This document shows, piece by piece, positions 1 to 8,202 of a stretch of 64,000 nucleotides of DNA (the first letter of the stretch is position 1; each line of letters begins with the position of its first letter). The position numbers were made by a program, and so were the translations under genes. Below the pieces are notes generated by a model, which ran no database searches, was not told where the DNA came from, and saw only the letters and a program-made list of their open reading frames with translations. The DNA is from WLMZ01 sp031367435 (GTDB taxonomy: Bacteria; Actinomycetota; Acidimicrobiia; Acidimicrobiales; Ilumatobacteraceae), in assembly GCA_031367435.1 (NCBI GenBank), contig JANLPV010000110.1, forward strand, positions 1-64,000, in the 5' to 3' direction.

Positions 1-13
1 ACCGGTTGAGGTG

Positions 14-41
14 TTGCCGACTCGCCCCCGACCGGTACACT
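14..41 (+). promoter_or_regulatory. Candidate promoter of tRNA-Gln
   Basis: TTGCCG (14-19) and TACACT (36-41) are separated by 16 bp and lie about 25 bp before the tRNA-Gln gene. This fits a sigma-70-type promoter with a start near 48. The -35 box is a moderate match; the call rests on spacing and position only. Confidence 0.4.
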
Positions 42-66
42 TTGCTGCCCTCACGGGGAATCGTGA

Positions 67-138
67 TGGGGAGTGGTGTAACTGGCAACACAGCAGTTTC
101 TGGTACTGTTATTCAGGGTTCGATTCCTTGCTCCCCAG
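67..138 (+). tRNA. tRNA-Gln (anticodon CTG)
   Basis: A complete cloverleaf can be drawn. The acceptor arms TGGGGAG (67-73) and CTCCCCA (131-137) pair fully and G138 is the discriminator base. The anticodon loop reads TTCTGGT, placing CTG at positions 34-36, which decodes the Gln codon CAG. The T arm carries the GTTCGATT consensus. The CCA end is not encoded. It lies just upstream of tRNA-Glu but probably has its own promoter and terminator. Confidence 0.93.
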
Positions 139-172
139 CTCAACAATGGCCATTGACAGCCAGCTCAACGAT

Positions 173-202
173 GGTCGGCACACTGACATTCAGTGGCCGA
201 CC
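173..202 (+). terminator. Strong hairpin after tRNA-Gln, likely terminator
   Basis: GGTCGGC (173-179) pairs with GCCGACC (196-202). Inside it CACTGA (181-186) pairs with TCAGTG (190-195), leaving one bulged A and a CAT loop. This 13-bp stem is followed by a T-rich stretch, GTTCTCGTTTT. Position and structure fit an intrinsic terminator for the tRNA-Gln transcript. Confidence 0.6.
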
Positions 203-304
203 GTTCTCGTTTTCGGGTCGGCTCCCGTTGACCTGCAAGCGCTCATGTTGGGCAGGTTGCGCTGTCCGAACAGGCCGATGCAGGGGGCGCATCGCGCATG
301 TCGG

Positions 305-333
305 TTGGCCTGGGGTCACACCGACGCTAGATT
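305..333 (+). promoter_or_regulatory. Candidate promoter of tRNA-Glu
   Basis: TTGGCC (305-310) and TAGATT (328-333) are separated by 17 bp, and the tRNA begins at 351, so the start site would fall near 340. The strong hairpin upstream makes a separate promoter for tRNA-Glu likely. Confidence 0.45.
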
Positions 334-350
334 GCGAGGGCTACTTGCAC

Positions 351-423
351 GGCCCCATCGTCTAGTGGCCTAGGACACTACCCTCTCAAGGTAGCGGCAC
401 GGGTTCGAATCCCGTTGGGGCTG
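351..423 (+). tRNA. tRNA-Glu (anticodon CTC)
   Basis: The acceptor GGCCCCA (351-357) pairs with TGGGGCT (416-422) with one G-U pair; G423 is the discriminator. The D arm matches the usual bacterial tRNA-Glu form (TC then GTCTAG). The anticodon stem CTACC/GGTAG encloses the loop CTCTCAA, giving anticodon CTC, which reads GAG. The T arm is CGGGTTCGAATCCCG. CCA is not encoded. The 3' part, from the anticodon stem onward, is duplicated exactly at 22141-22189, so this gene is the apparent attachment site of a genomic island. Confidence 0.95.
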
Positions 424-428
424 CTCAT
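380..428 (+). repeat. Left 49-bp direct repeat (attL-like) in tRNA-Glu
   Basis: Bases 380-428 cover the anticodon arm, variable loop, T arm and 3' acceptor of tRNA-Glu plus five bases beyond. They are identical to 22141-22189 in the same orientation. Identity stops immediately outside on both sides. The copy here belongs to the intact tRNA. Confidence 0.85.
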
Positions 429-1240
429 CAGTCGTTCTCTCGTCGAGGCGTGAGTTCCGCTCTCGCTGCAGCAAATTTCACTGCGGCAAATCTGCCGACT
501 TCGAATGGTGTGGTCGATTGGCCACCGGTGTGGTGGGTGGCTGACCAGGCCGCCACCGCACAGAACATATCCACCACCTCCGGGTCGAACTGTTTACCCC
601 GCCGAGAACGAGCCATCTCGATGGCGGCGGCAGTTCCACCGCGGTGGTGAGCCGCTTCCGCGAGATCAGCGAGATGGAAGAGCCGAACCGAACGCGCAAC
701 GTGCTCACCACCGAGACCGTCAGGCACGCCGCTTCCATCCCAGCGGGTAAACCACTGCTGCAACGGCTCACACACCTCGGCACCAAACCCGAGGCGCTCA
801 GCCATATGCACAGTGCTGAGGCAATGCGACATGAGCCCCCGCTCGACGGGCTTGCCCCCCGTCATGATCAACGTGCCGGCCAGCCGCAGACGCTTCATTG
901 CTGGGCTCCCGGCGCCGACGCGTGCCAGTGCGTACTTGAACATCGGCATGCCGGCCAGATCCACCTCGTAACTTCCTTGCCGGAAAGCAATGTCGTCACC
1001 GAACCAGTTCGCAACCTCGGGTGTGTCGGCCACACATCCCACCCAAGCGAGCATCGCCACGTAGTAGAGCTCTGCCGCGTTGTCGCTGTCGACACCCATG
1101 CGCTCACCGAGGCGCGTCGCTATCGCCCACGATCGCAGAACATGCTCCATCGGCTGGCCTAACCCGAGGTCGGTCGCCAGCGAGAAAGCTGCGACGAGCT
1201 CAGCGAGGCTCAATCCGGAATCGCGATCACCGGGCGGCAC
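428..1240 (-). CDS. Degenerate HD-GYP-like domain protein, probably C-terminally truncated
   Basis: 270 aa from a GTG start. The N-terminal half resembles the front part of actinobacterial HD-GYP/LuxR proteins (LAELVAAFSLATDLGLGQP, then YYVAMLAWVGC). Near residues 165-200 the GYP-like segment WDGSGVPDGLGGEHVARSVR and HLADLAEA are recognisable. The metal-binding HD pair is not intact. As I recall the family, full-length members run to about 500 residues with a second HD region and a LuxR helix-turn-helix. Here the protein stops at 428-430, on the edge of the tRNA-derived repeat, with LTPRR near its end, which is reminiscent of the start of a LuxR domain. Truncation at the island junction is plausible but not proven. 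Catalytic activity is doubtful; a regulatory role is the best guess. Confidence 0.6.
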   Translation of the reverse strand: MPPGDRDSGLSLAELVAAFSLATDLGLGQPMEHVLRSWAIATRLGERMGVDSDNAAELYYVAMLAWVGCVADTPEVANWFGDDIAFRQGSYEVDLAGMPMFKYALARVGAGSPAMKRLRLAGTLIMTGGKPVERGLMSHCLSTVHMAERLGFGAEVCEPLQQWFTRWDGSGVPDGLGGEHVARSVRLFHLADLAEAAHHRGGTAAAIEMARSRRGKQFDPEVVDMFCAVAAWSATHHTGGQSTTPFEVGRFAAVKFAAARAELTPRREND

Positions 1241-1512
1241 TATCCAGACCCTCCTGCGAGTTCGGCCCGCTTGCCGTCACCGACGACTTCTGGACAGCAA
1301 GACGTAGACCGGCTTGACACTGAAGTAACCGTAGCGTGCCTCCGTTGGACCCAGATCCGAGAGCGCCGTTCCAGCTCGTGGTCACCGCCGTCAGCGAAGG
1401 GATTGAATTCGTGCTGTCGAAGGCTGTCCCTCGAACCCTAGTAGGAGGCGCTCGAAGTAGGGCGTGAATGCGAACACCAAGATGTGCGCGCGGTTGGCCG
1501 CATCGAGGTGTA

Positions 1513-2106
1513 CTACGCCGTAGTGGCAATACTCTCCTGCGATGAGCGCGGCGCACGAAGCCCGATGACGCCGCAGAGCAGAGCTGCGAAGAGCAGCACG
1601 AAGAAGACTGCGTTGTAGACGAGGACTCGAGGCGGTGACCAGTTCTTGTCGCCTTCGAGGTCGGCGAACCCCACGTACAGCGTTGCCAGGCTGGCGACGA
1701 CTAACAGCCCGCTCGTGACGAGGAGGCGTCGACGTCGAGAAGGCGATGACGCGCGCAGACTCGACGCAAGGCGGCCCCGTTCTGCAACCGCCACCCCGAT
1801 CGCAACCATCACGAGTATCAGCGCAGGGGCGAAGCCGGCGAAGTAGCCAAACAGCCCGGCGAGGGAGAGGGCCGCGACAACCAGAACGACTCCAGTGGCG
1901 GAACGACGTGGGTTCATGATGGTCTCCATTCGGTAGCGAGGGACAGTGACGAGCAGGTCGATGGTGGTGCGAAACCACGCGCGGCTGACACCATCACGGT
2001 GCACCAGGTCCTCAAAGTGCAGCACGAGATCGTCCGCGTAACGCTGGCGGAACTGCTGCGGGTACAGCTGAACGAGTGCCCGGTAGACGGAGGTGCTGGC
2101 GGCCAT
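1513..2106 (-). CDS. Membrane protein paired with PadR regulator
   Basis: 197 aa, starting 2 bases after the padR stop, so translationally linked to it. The N-terminal 60 residues are soluble and contain LYPQQFRQRYADD, a motif I associate with proteins encoded next to PadR regulators. After it come about four hydrophobic segments (two near residues 68-105, one near 130-148, one near 165-185) separated by a basic loop rich in Arg. No catalytic motif is visible. Genes of this type commonly sit between a PadR repressor and FtsX-type ABC permeases, as here; a role in sensing or assisting the transporter is inference. Confidence 0.65.
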   Translation of the reverse strand: MAASTSVYRALVQLYPQQFRQRYADDLVLHFEDLVHRDGVSRAWFRTTIDLLVTVPRYRMETIMNPRRSATGVVLVVAALSLAGLFGYFAGFAPALILVMVAIGVAVAERGRLASSLRASSPSRRRRLLVTSGLLVVASLATLYVGFADLEGDKNWSPPRVLVYNAVFFVLLFAALLCGVIGLRAPRSSQESIATTA

Positions 2107-2108
2107 GG

Positions 2109-2450
2109 TCAGGCCGGCCTCGGCCGGAGGTTGGTGCGGCTGCGCTGCACGAGATCAGCGAGTCGATCGGACTCGGCGAGGCACACCTCACGCCCGAGCC
2201 CAGTGAGCCGGTAGTACCGCCGCCGCTGATCGTCACCCGGTTCCGGACGATGTGGCAGCTCCTCGGTCAATCCCGCCTCGCACAATCGCTTCAGGGTGCC
2301 GTACAGCGTCGCCGGTCCCATACGGACCACGTCGTTCGACGAGGACTCGACCGCCTGCATAATGGCGTACCCGTGCATGTCGCCGGCCGACAACGCAACG
2401 AGAACGTGGAACTGGGCGGGTGCCAGTGGAAGGAACGATCGAGGATCCAT
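2109..2450 (-). CDS. PadR-family transcriptional regulator
   Basis: 113 aa. It has the PadR winged helix: FHVLVALSAGDMHGYAIMQAV at residues 14-34, GPATLYGTLKRLCEAGLTEE for the recognition helix and turn, then the wing QRRRYYRLTGLGREVC. The length is usual for the short PadR class without a long C-terminal dimer domain. The ATG at 2450 is preferred because a good promoter ends 9 bases upstream. It is divergent from the FtsX-type permease gene at 2653 and likely controls both its own operon and that transporter. The dyad in its promoter suggests autorepression. The ligand is unknown. Confidence 0.85.
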   Translation of the reverse strand: MDPRSFLPLAPAQFHVLVALSAGDMHGYAIMQAVESSSNDVVRMGPATLYGTLKRLCEAGLTEELPHRPEPGDDQRRRYYRLTGLGREVCLAESDRLADLVQRSRTNLRPRPA

Positions 2451-2458
2451 TGCCACAC

Positions 2459-2486
2459 ACTCTATCACTTACCGATACATTGTCAA
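2459..2486 (-). promoter_or_regulatory. padR promoter with embedded dyad
   Basis: On the minus strand TTGACA (2486-2481) is a perfect -35 box and TAGAGT (2464-2459) a good -10, 16 bp apart. The predicted start falls at about 2452, next to the ATG at 2450, so the mRNA is probably leaderless. TATC and GATA (2463-2466 and 2474-2477) form an inverted repeat in the spacer and -10, a plausible operator for PadR itself. Confidence 0.6.
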
Positions 2487-2652
2487 GCGATTGAGTTCCG
2501 GCGAGTCGTCGCGACTGTTACCGGATGCTGAGGGTGTGGGTGGCACCCCTGCGTAAGGCCGGATAACGCCCTTGCCCCACACACCCAATCGATGCATGCT
2601 GGAAACACCCACTGGCCTGTATCAGTGGCAATTCGGGAGGGGACCGAGCTTC

Positions 2653-5112
2653 GTGGCTGCAATTTGGTTGTGGGTCCGCTCCGAGCAGAGACATCGCCGC
2701 GCGTCTCTGTTCGGTCTCGCGATGGTCATAACCGTGGGATTGGGATGCGCGCTCGCCCTGGCTGCGGGTGCCCACCGGGCCGACACGGTGTATCAGCGTT
2801 TCACAGATCGCACCGGAGCCGCGACCATCGTCATGTCGGAGCTCGACGCCGGCCTTCCGACCAATGTCGCCGATGCCAACCGGCATCTCGAGGTGCTCGA
2901 TCGCGTGCGTTCCATCGATGGGGTCGAGTCGGTGCAGGTGGCCACCTGGTTCGGCGCCAACCCGATCGTCAATCCGGCCATCTTCCCTCAGACGCCCAAC
3001 GACCAAGGTCTCGTTCAGGCGTTCAGCCAGGGTTCTTCGTACTTTGATCCAGCGCACCCGCCCTTGCTCATCGTGGCGGGCACGTTGCCAGCGCCCGACG
3101 ACCCAGAGGGCATCGTGATCAATGAGGCGGCCGCCGAGCTCGGCCTGCGTATTGGCAGCACCATCGATTTTGAGACCGCCGCAGCGTCGCAGTTCGCCGA
3201 ATGGGCAAACGCCGACGGCTTGGTGAGGAGCTACGACGGCCCAAGAATGCACACCGTGGTCAAGGCAATCGGGCGATCGTTCCAAGAAATCGCCGACCCG
3301 AGGACACCGAATTTCCTGGTGACACCGGGCGTCGCTGCGGCGATGGGCAATAGGGTCGTCAGTTGTTCATGTTTCGTTGGGGTACGAATACGGCCCGGCC
3401 AGGTTGATGAGGTGCGCGCGCAGCTCGACGAGATCTATCGGCCCTATGGTCTTGTCGAACGCCCGGGAGATTCCGGCAGCGTCATCACCGAGTCCGTCCG
3501 CGTCGAGGCATCGACTCTCTTGATCGCGGCGCTTGTCGCTGCGGCGGCCGCCTTGCTCGTGGTGGCGCAGTTCGCGGCGCGGAGCGCGTCGTCGTTGGTG
3601 GCGCGCAACGACGCGCAACGAGCCCTTGGCATGATTCGTGCTCAGCGCGCCGGGGGCATTGCTCTGGTCATGGCCCCTGCCGTTGTCATCGGTGTCGTCG
3701 CCGCGGGTATCACGGCGTTTCTGATGAGCGGACTCTTTCCACGTGGATTGGCTTTGCGGGCCGAACCCCAGCCTGGCTTGCGGCTCGATCGGGTCGTGCT
3801 CGGGTGGGGAGGTCTTGCGTTGTTCGTGGCGTTGGCGCTGATGGTGGCCGTTGTGTCATGGCGAAGCACCGCTGTGCCTCAACCAAGATCACCAATACCA
3901 GATCGGGTATTCATGCGTCTACTGTCGAATCGCCCGCAGCGGTCCATGGGTGGCAACTTTGCCCTCGACCCCACGGGTGGTCGACCTACTCCGTTGGCCG
4001 CGCTCGTCACGCTGGTCGGTGTGGCATTCGCGGCAGGCGGGATCGTTGCGGTAGCGACGATCGAGTACTCACGCGACGATGCGCGGTCGGATCACCGTAT
4101 CTTCGGAGCGCCAGCCGATTACTGGTTCAATGACAACGGCTCGGCGGGTGCGCCCGGTGCGGTGGAGTTCGCCATGGCACAGCCCGGCATTACTGCCGTC
4201 ACGAGAACCGTCGCCATCGACGACTCCACTACTCCGGCTCTGGGGCCGAGTGGTAGCGAGTCGCAGGTGGAGCCGACGTCGTTCGAGGCCCTGCGTGGCG
4301 GCGCCCTTCCGACGCTCAGCAAAGGGTCGATGCCGCGTGGAGATGATGAGGTGACCGTGGGAGCCGCGACGGCAAGGGAGCTTGGCGTCGGCGTCGGTGA
4401 TTCCGTGTCGATAGTCGATGTCGGCAAAGTGACGCGCAGCTTCCGTGTCGTTGGTTTGGTTGTGTCGTGGGGTCAGGACGACCCCGGTCACGCGTTCATC
4501 GTGAACCCGAGTTCGCTTCTCGGCCTTCTTTGTGTCGGGGGTGTCGAGAGTGGATGCAATGTTCAGGTGTCGGTGTGGGCGCAACCCGTCGCCGCCGTCA
4601 ACGACGCCGCTACCTCCAACGCCAACGCCTCCACCGCCACCATCGACGGTTTGACATCGGCAGGCTTCGTGCGGATTCAGCCGCCCGCCAACCTCGATCG
4701 CCTGCAGCAGGTTGGCAACATTCCGTGGTATCTCGCCGTCGTACTTGGTGCCCTCGGTTTGGCGGGCGTCGGCCACGCGGTGGCAACAGCGTTGCGGCGC
4801 CGTGGGGTAGACCTCGCCATTGGCCGCGCCCTCGGATGGACCCCTCGGCAATCGGCGGCCGTGCTCATCTGGCAGGCTGCGCTGATCAGTCTCGCTGGGG
4901 GCGTCGTCGGCGCGGCCCTCGGTCTGCTTGTGGGAAGAGGGATATGGACCGTGATCGCCGATGGACTCGACATCGTGGTCAGACCAGCAACACCCCTTGG
5001 CATCGCTGCGCTGTCGGTGGCAGGCATCGTCGTGGCCTCTGTCGTGGTTTCCCTGCCGGCCTACATACGAGCTTGTCGTCTAGGCACGGCTCAGATCCTG
5101 CGCACCGACTGA
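2653..5112 (+). CDS. FtsX/MacB-type ABC transporter permease (copy 1)
   Basis: 819 aa from GTG 2653, chosen because GGGAGGGG lies about 10 bases upstream and the N-terminus then matches its paralogues (WLWVRSEQRHRR before the first membrane helix). An in-frame ATG at 2596 is an alternative. Layout: one helix near residues 15-40, an extracellular domain of about 240 residues, three helices, a fourth near the middle (LAALVTLVGVAFAAGGIVAV), a second extracellular domain and three C-terminal helices. This is the duplicated FtsX topology of permeases that act on envelope lipids, lipoproteins or peptides without forming a classical channel. It has no ATPase of its own; the only one nearby is at 14325-15062. 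Divergent from padR. Confidence 0.85.
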   Translation: MAAIWLWVRSEQRHRRASLFGLAMVITVGLGCALALAAGAHRADTVYQRFTDRTGAATIVMSELDAGLPTNVADANRHLEVLDRVRSIDGVESVQVATWFGANPIVNPAIFPQTPNDQGLVQAFSQGSSYFDPAHPPLLIVAGTLPAPDDPEGIVINEAAAELGLRIGSTIDFETAAASQFAEWANADGLVRSYDGPRMHTVVKAIGRSFQEIADPRTPNFLVTPGVAAAMGNRVVSCSCFVGVRIRPGQVDEVRAQLDEIYRPYGLVERPGDSGSVITESVRVEASTLLIAALVAAAAALLVVAQFAARSASSLVARNDAQRALGMIRAQRAGGIALVMAPAVVIGVVAAGITAFLMSGLFPRGLALRAEPQPGLRLDRVVLGWGGLALFVALALMVAVVSWRSTAVPQPRSPIPDRVFMRLLSNRPQRSMGGNFALDPTGGRPTPLAALVTLVGVAFAAGGIVAVATIEYSRDDARSDHRIFGAPADYWFNDNGSAGAPGAVEFAMAQPGITAVTRTVAIDDSTTPALGPSGSESQVEPTSFEALRGGALPTLSKGSMPRGDDEVTVGAATARELGVGVGDSVSIVDVGKVTRSFRVVGLVVSWGQDDPGHAFIVNPSSLLGLLCVGGVESGCNVQVSVWAQPVAAVNDAATSNANASTATIDGLTSAGFVRIQPPANLDRLQQVGNIPWYLAVVLGALGLAGVGHAVATALRRRGVDLAIGRALGWTPRQSAAVLIWQAALISLAGGVVGAALGLLVGRGIWTVIADGLDIVVRPATPLGIAALSVAGIVVASVVVSLPAYIRACRLGTAQILRTD

Positions 5113-5150
5113 CGTTGCTGGCGACTGCAAGCACGCTGGGGACCTTGCCA

Positions 5151-5378
5151 TCAGTGGGGATCGACCGCATGAGCGCGTAGATCAGACAGGGAGGCGTACT
5201 CCAAGGCTGATAAGTGTGTCGATGCCAGGCGCACAAACGGAGCAGCCCCGGCTTCGCCGAGCCACCAACTCTTGCCCGCACCGCGCGGACCGTGCAGATG
5301 TAAGGCCGTCGCAGTACGGCGTTTGGCAGTGCTGATGGCGGCCTCAATCTGTTCGTCGAGGATGCTCATCGCCAGCAA
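5151..5378 (-). CDS. Orphan P-loop ATPase fragment
   Basis: 75 aa. A Walker A motif (HGPRGAGKS) lies at residues 29-37, but the protein ends about 40 residues later with no Walker B or sensor motifs, so it cannot be a complete ATPase. It starts like an AAA/STAND-type protein (MSILDEQIEAAIST). It lies between convergent genes. Most likely it is the 5' remnant of a larger ATPase gene; a short expressed protein cannot be excluded. Confidence 0.45.
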   Translation of the reverse strand: MLAMSILDEQIEAAISTAKRRTATALHLHGPRGAGKSWWLGEAGAAPFVRLASTHLSALEYASLSDLRAHAVDPH

Positions 5379-5502
5379 CTCGGGCTCTCATGACCCCGTT
5401 CGAATCGGATTTGTGAACCCACCGGTAGACGCCTTTCTGTGTTCAGAACACTAGACGCCATCCGTCATCTCTCTCGTGGGTCGAACGGTGTCTTGTGCGG
5501 GT

Positions 5503-6939
5503 TCACGACACCGGCCGAAGCGGTCCTGCAAGGGCCTTGCCGGCAGCATGCCATCCGCACATTCCATGCACGCCGGCACCTGGGGGTGTCGAGGCTGAGC
5601 ACAGCAACAGCGCGGGGTTCGGTGTCACGTACGACCGAAGAGCGACCGTTGGTCGAAATATCAGCTGGACGCCGTTGTGTGCGCCACCGGCGATGTCGCC
5701 CCCGACATAATTCGGATTGTACGTCTGCAAATCGGCAGGCGACGACGTGTGCCGCGCCAGTACAAGGTCTCGAAAGCCTGGTGCAAATCGCTCGATTTGC
5801 GACTCGATCGCAGACGTGGCGTCGCCGGTGTAGCCGTGGGGCACATGCGCGTAGGCCCAAAGTGTGTGCTTGCCAGCGGGCGCGCGAGTGGGATCGAACA
5901 ACGAGGACTGCACTACCAGCACAAGTGGACGCGGCGGCATGCGCCCGGCCGCTACGTCGGCCTCGGCCGCCACGAGTTCGTTGAACGTGCCCACCACATG
6001 CACCGTGCCCGCGCGACGGCACGCTTCGTTCTCCCAGGGAACCGCGCCATCGAGGGCGTAGTCGATCTTGAACGACCCGGGGCCATGACGAAATCTGCGC
6101 AGTCGACTTCTGTAGCTCGCCGGCAATTCGTCGCCAGCGATCGAGGCAAGTTGCGCCGGGTTTGTATCGAACAGCGCGACGCGATGCGCCGGCAGGTCTG
6201 CCATCGAGCGAACCATCATGTTCGTGCGGACGTCGCCGCCGAGCTCCCGCAAACGAGCAACGAGCGCGTCGGCCACCGCCTGCGAGCCACCTACTGCAAC
6301 GGGCCAACCGCCTGCGTGCGCCGAACCCGCAAGCATCAAACCAAACGCCGAGGTGAGCGGCCTACTGAGTGGCAACATTGCGTGCGCCGCGCAGCCACCG
6401 AACAGCGCCGCAGCTTCCTCGGTGGCAAAGAGCCGGGTGAGCCAGGTGGCGGGCTGTAAACCGCGCAGCCCAAAGCGGCCCAACACGAGCGGATGACGGG
6501 GTACGTTCAGCACCGGACCGAGCAACTGGGGCAATACGAGCGGCCAGTCCTCGACAAGCCGCCGCATCAACAGTCGCCATGCGCGGCTGTCGCTGCCCAA
6601 ACCCTGTGCCGTTTCATACACGTCGCGGTAGAGCACACCGGCTTGGCCGCCATCGATCGGATGAGCAAGCGGGATCTCGGGAAAGGCCCACTGCAAACCA
6701 TGCTTGGCAAGGCCGGCCAACTCGAGCGCGGGCGACGAGACACCAAGCGCGTGAACGGCTGCGCACACGTCGTGCACGAAACCTGGCAACGTCAGCTGTG
6801 CCGAACGGGTTCCGCCACCAATCGTGTCGGCCGCTTCGAGCACGAGAACCGAGTGCCCTGCTTCGGCGAGTCGCACGGCGGCCGACAACCCATTGGGCCC
6901 TGAGCCAACGATGACAGCGTCAAATCGTTCGGAGGTCAT
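5503..6939 (-). CDS. CrtI/phytoene desaturase-like FAD-dependent oxidoreductase
   Basis: 478 aa from ATG 6939. The Rossmann motif VIVGSGPNGLSAAVRLAEAG spans residues 9-28, with Gly12, Gly14 and Gly17 for FAD/NAD(P), and Glu36 at the strand end (LVLEA). The C-terminal FAD-contact region is present (LLLCSASTPPGAGVHGMCGW). Overall it matches the NAD(P)/FAD-dependent oxidoreductases of the phytoene dehydrogenase/PYROXD2 group. No carotenoid genes are nearby, so the substrate is unknown. The next upstream gene on the strand ends 64 bp before it (7004), so the two may be cotranscribed. Confidence 0.82.
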   Translation of the reverse strand: MTSERFDAVIVGSGPNGLSAAVRLAEAGHSVLVLEAADTIGGGTRSAQLTLPGFVHDVCAAVHALGVSSPALELAGLAKHGLQWAFPEIPLAHPIDGGQAGVLYRDVYETAQGLGSDSRAWRLLMRRLVEDWPLVLPQLLGPVLNVPRHPLVLGRFGLRGLQPATWLTRLFATEEAAALFGGCAAHAMLPLSRPLTSAFGLMLAGSAHAGGWPVAVGGSQAVADALVARLRELGGDVRTNMMVRSMADLPAHRVALFDTNPAQLASIAGDELPASYRSRLRRFRHGPGSFKIDYALDGAVPWENEACRRAGTVHVVGTFNELVAAEADVAAGRMPPRPLVLVVQSSLFDPTRAPAGKHTLWAYAHVPHGYTGDATSAIESQIERFAPGFRDLVLARHTSSPADLQTYNPNYVGGDIAGGAHNGVQLIFRPTVALRSYVTPNPALLLCSASTPPGAGVHGMCGWHAAGKALAGPLRPVS

Positions 6940-7003
6940 GGACAAGATCCCGTCACCTTGGGCACGATGGCAACGCGGTCAGCGCACCAATGGCGGATTC
7001 GCA

Positions 7004-8020
7004 CTACCCGCTGGCCTCCTCGCGGCGATGCCCGGCGGCAAGTTCAGAGAGTTTGCCGAGGTCGATTTGTTTCGACGGGACAGCGGCCACCTTGCACTCC
7101 GTGACTGCACGAAGCGTGGCCGTTCGGGCACCGGACTCGAACACGGCTCGTTCGCCAAGCACCGCACCGGGGCCGAACTCGGCCAGCTTCTCGCCGTCGA
7201 CCTCGACCACGAGCACGCCGTTCAACAGCAGAAAGATTTCGTCGCTCATCGAGCCCTGCTCAACGAGCGTCTTGCCCTCCTTCACCCTGCGAATGTCGGG
7301 CTTCTTGCCACCGCGCATGATCACATCCTGCAGTTCCTTCTCGAGCAGCGATTCAACCTCGGTGACCAGAGCGGGCGAATCTTCGTCGCCCCAGGGGGTG
7401 CGGCGACCGAAGGAATCGGCCATCCACTTCTTGTATTCGGCAACACTGCTCTTTGCCACGAGTTCGCCGCTGTGGTCGAATACCCAGTGTCGCGGGAACC
7501 CAGAGGCACCAGTCATCGCGGAATCGTGAGTGCCGTCGGCGTGAATGGTCAAGTCGAGTGTCGTCCACACGATTGGTGCGTGATACTGGACGAACGGCGG
7601 GTGCTTGACCGCGCGAGGCATCGGAGCGCCGGTGCGACCACCAACGGTTTGCGTGAACCGAACAGAGGTGGGCGTGACCTCAGCAGTGGCTTGTTGATCT
7701 GGCAGCTTCACGGCGGGGATGGTGATCGAACCCACGCCAAGACCAACCGTGGTCGCGCCGATGAGTCCACCACCGCAGTAGCCGTGGCCAACGATGGCGC
7801 CCGAGTCGTCGACATCGATATACGCGCGCAGTTCGTTGGCGAAGCGGAAGCGATCGTTCAGGCGTAGATCCTCAATTGTCGCCGAGATGTCGGAGCCCAT
7901 CGCGTCAGGCGGCGGTGGATCATGGTGCGCCATCTTCATCCGAGTTGCGATCTTGCCCATTCCCTCCAAAAGGTCGGATGGGATCCATGACACCGTCGTG
8001 ATACTGCGTTCGATCCTCAT
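7004..8020 (-). CDS. Cyclic-nucleotide-binding domain protein
   Basis: 338 aa. The ATG at 8020 is preceded by a near-perfect ribosome site (AGGAGG, 6 bases away). The N-terminal 220 residues are beta-rich with a glycine-rich stretch (GYCGGGLIGATTVGLGVG) and no motif I can name. From about residue 235 a cNMP-binding domain follows: LVEQGSMSDEIFLLLNGVL, then the phosphate-binding cassette GERAVFESGARTATLRAV with its Glu and Arg in place. Binding of cAMP or cGMP is therefore likely. There is no helix-turn-helix, so it is not a CRP-type regulator. The island also encodes a nucleotide cyclase (12982-14328), an obvious candidate source of the ligand (inference). Confidence 0.82.
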   Translation of the reverse strand: MRIERSITTVSWIPSDLLEGMGKIATRMKMAHHDPPPPDAMGSDISATIEDLRLNDRFRFANELRAYIDVDDSGAIVGHGYCGGGLIGATTVGLGVGSITIPAVKLPDQQATAEVTPTSVRFTQTVGGRTGAPMPRAVKHPPFVQYHAPIVWTTLDLTIHADGTHDSAMTGASGFPRHWVFDHSGELVAKSSVAEYKKWMADSFGRRTPWGDEDSPALVTEVESLLEKELQDVIMRGGKKPDIRRVKEGKTLVEQGSMSDEIFLLLNGVLVVEVDGEKLAEFGPGAVLGERAVFESGARTATLRAVTECKVAAVPSKQIDLGKLSELAAGHRREEASG

Positions 8021-8202
8021 GTGTCCTCCTTGCTTCAAAGCTTGCTGTCGTGGATTGCGTTCGCTTGTTTCACTTCATCGTGCGCCTCGACCACCGCTGC
8101 ATCCAGTGCGCTGACTGGCGTTTGCCGGTGTTGCTGGCACCCCCTTTCGACGTGAAGCGCGCACCCTGGCGCCACGGCGGTTTCGGGAGTTGAGTTGTCT
8201 TC

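Noticed and set aside
6..373. Two overlapping open frames over the tRNA region
   Set aside because: They cover two tRNA genes and a terminator hairpin and encode Arg/Pro/Cys-rich sequence with no domain.
2518..3285. 255-codon open frame antisense to permease copy 1
   Set aside because: Arises from high GC opposite a well-supported FtsX-type gene; no recognisable domain and the composition of a shadow frame.
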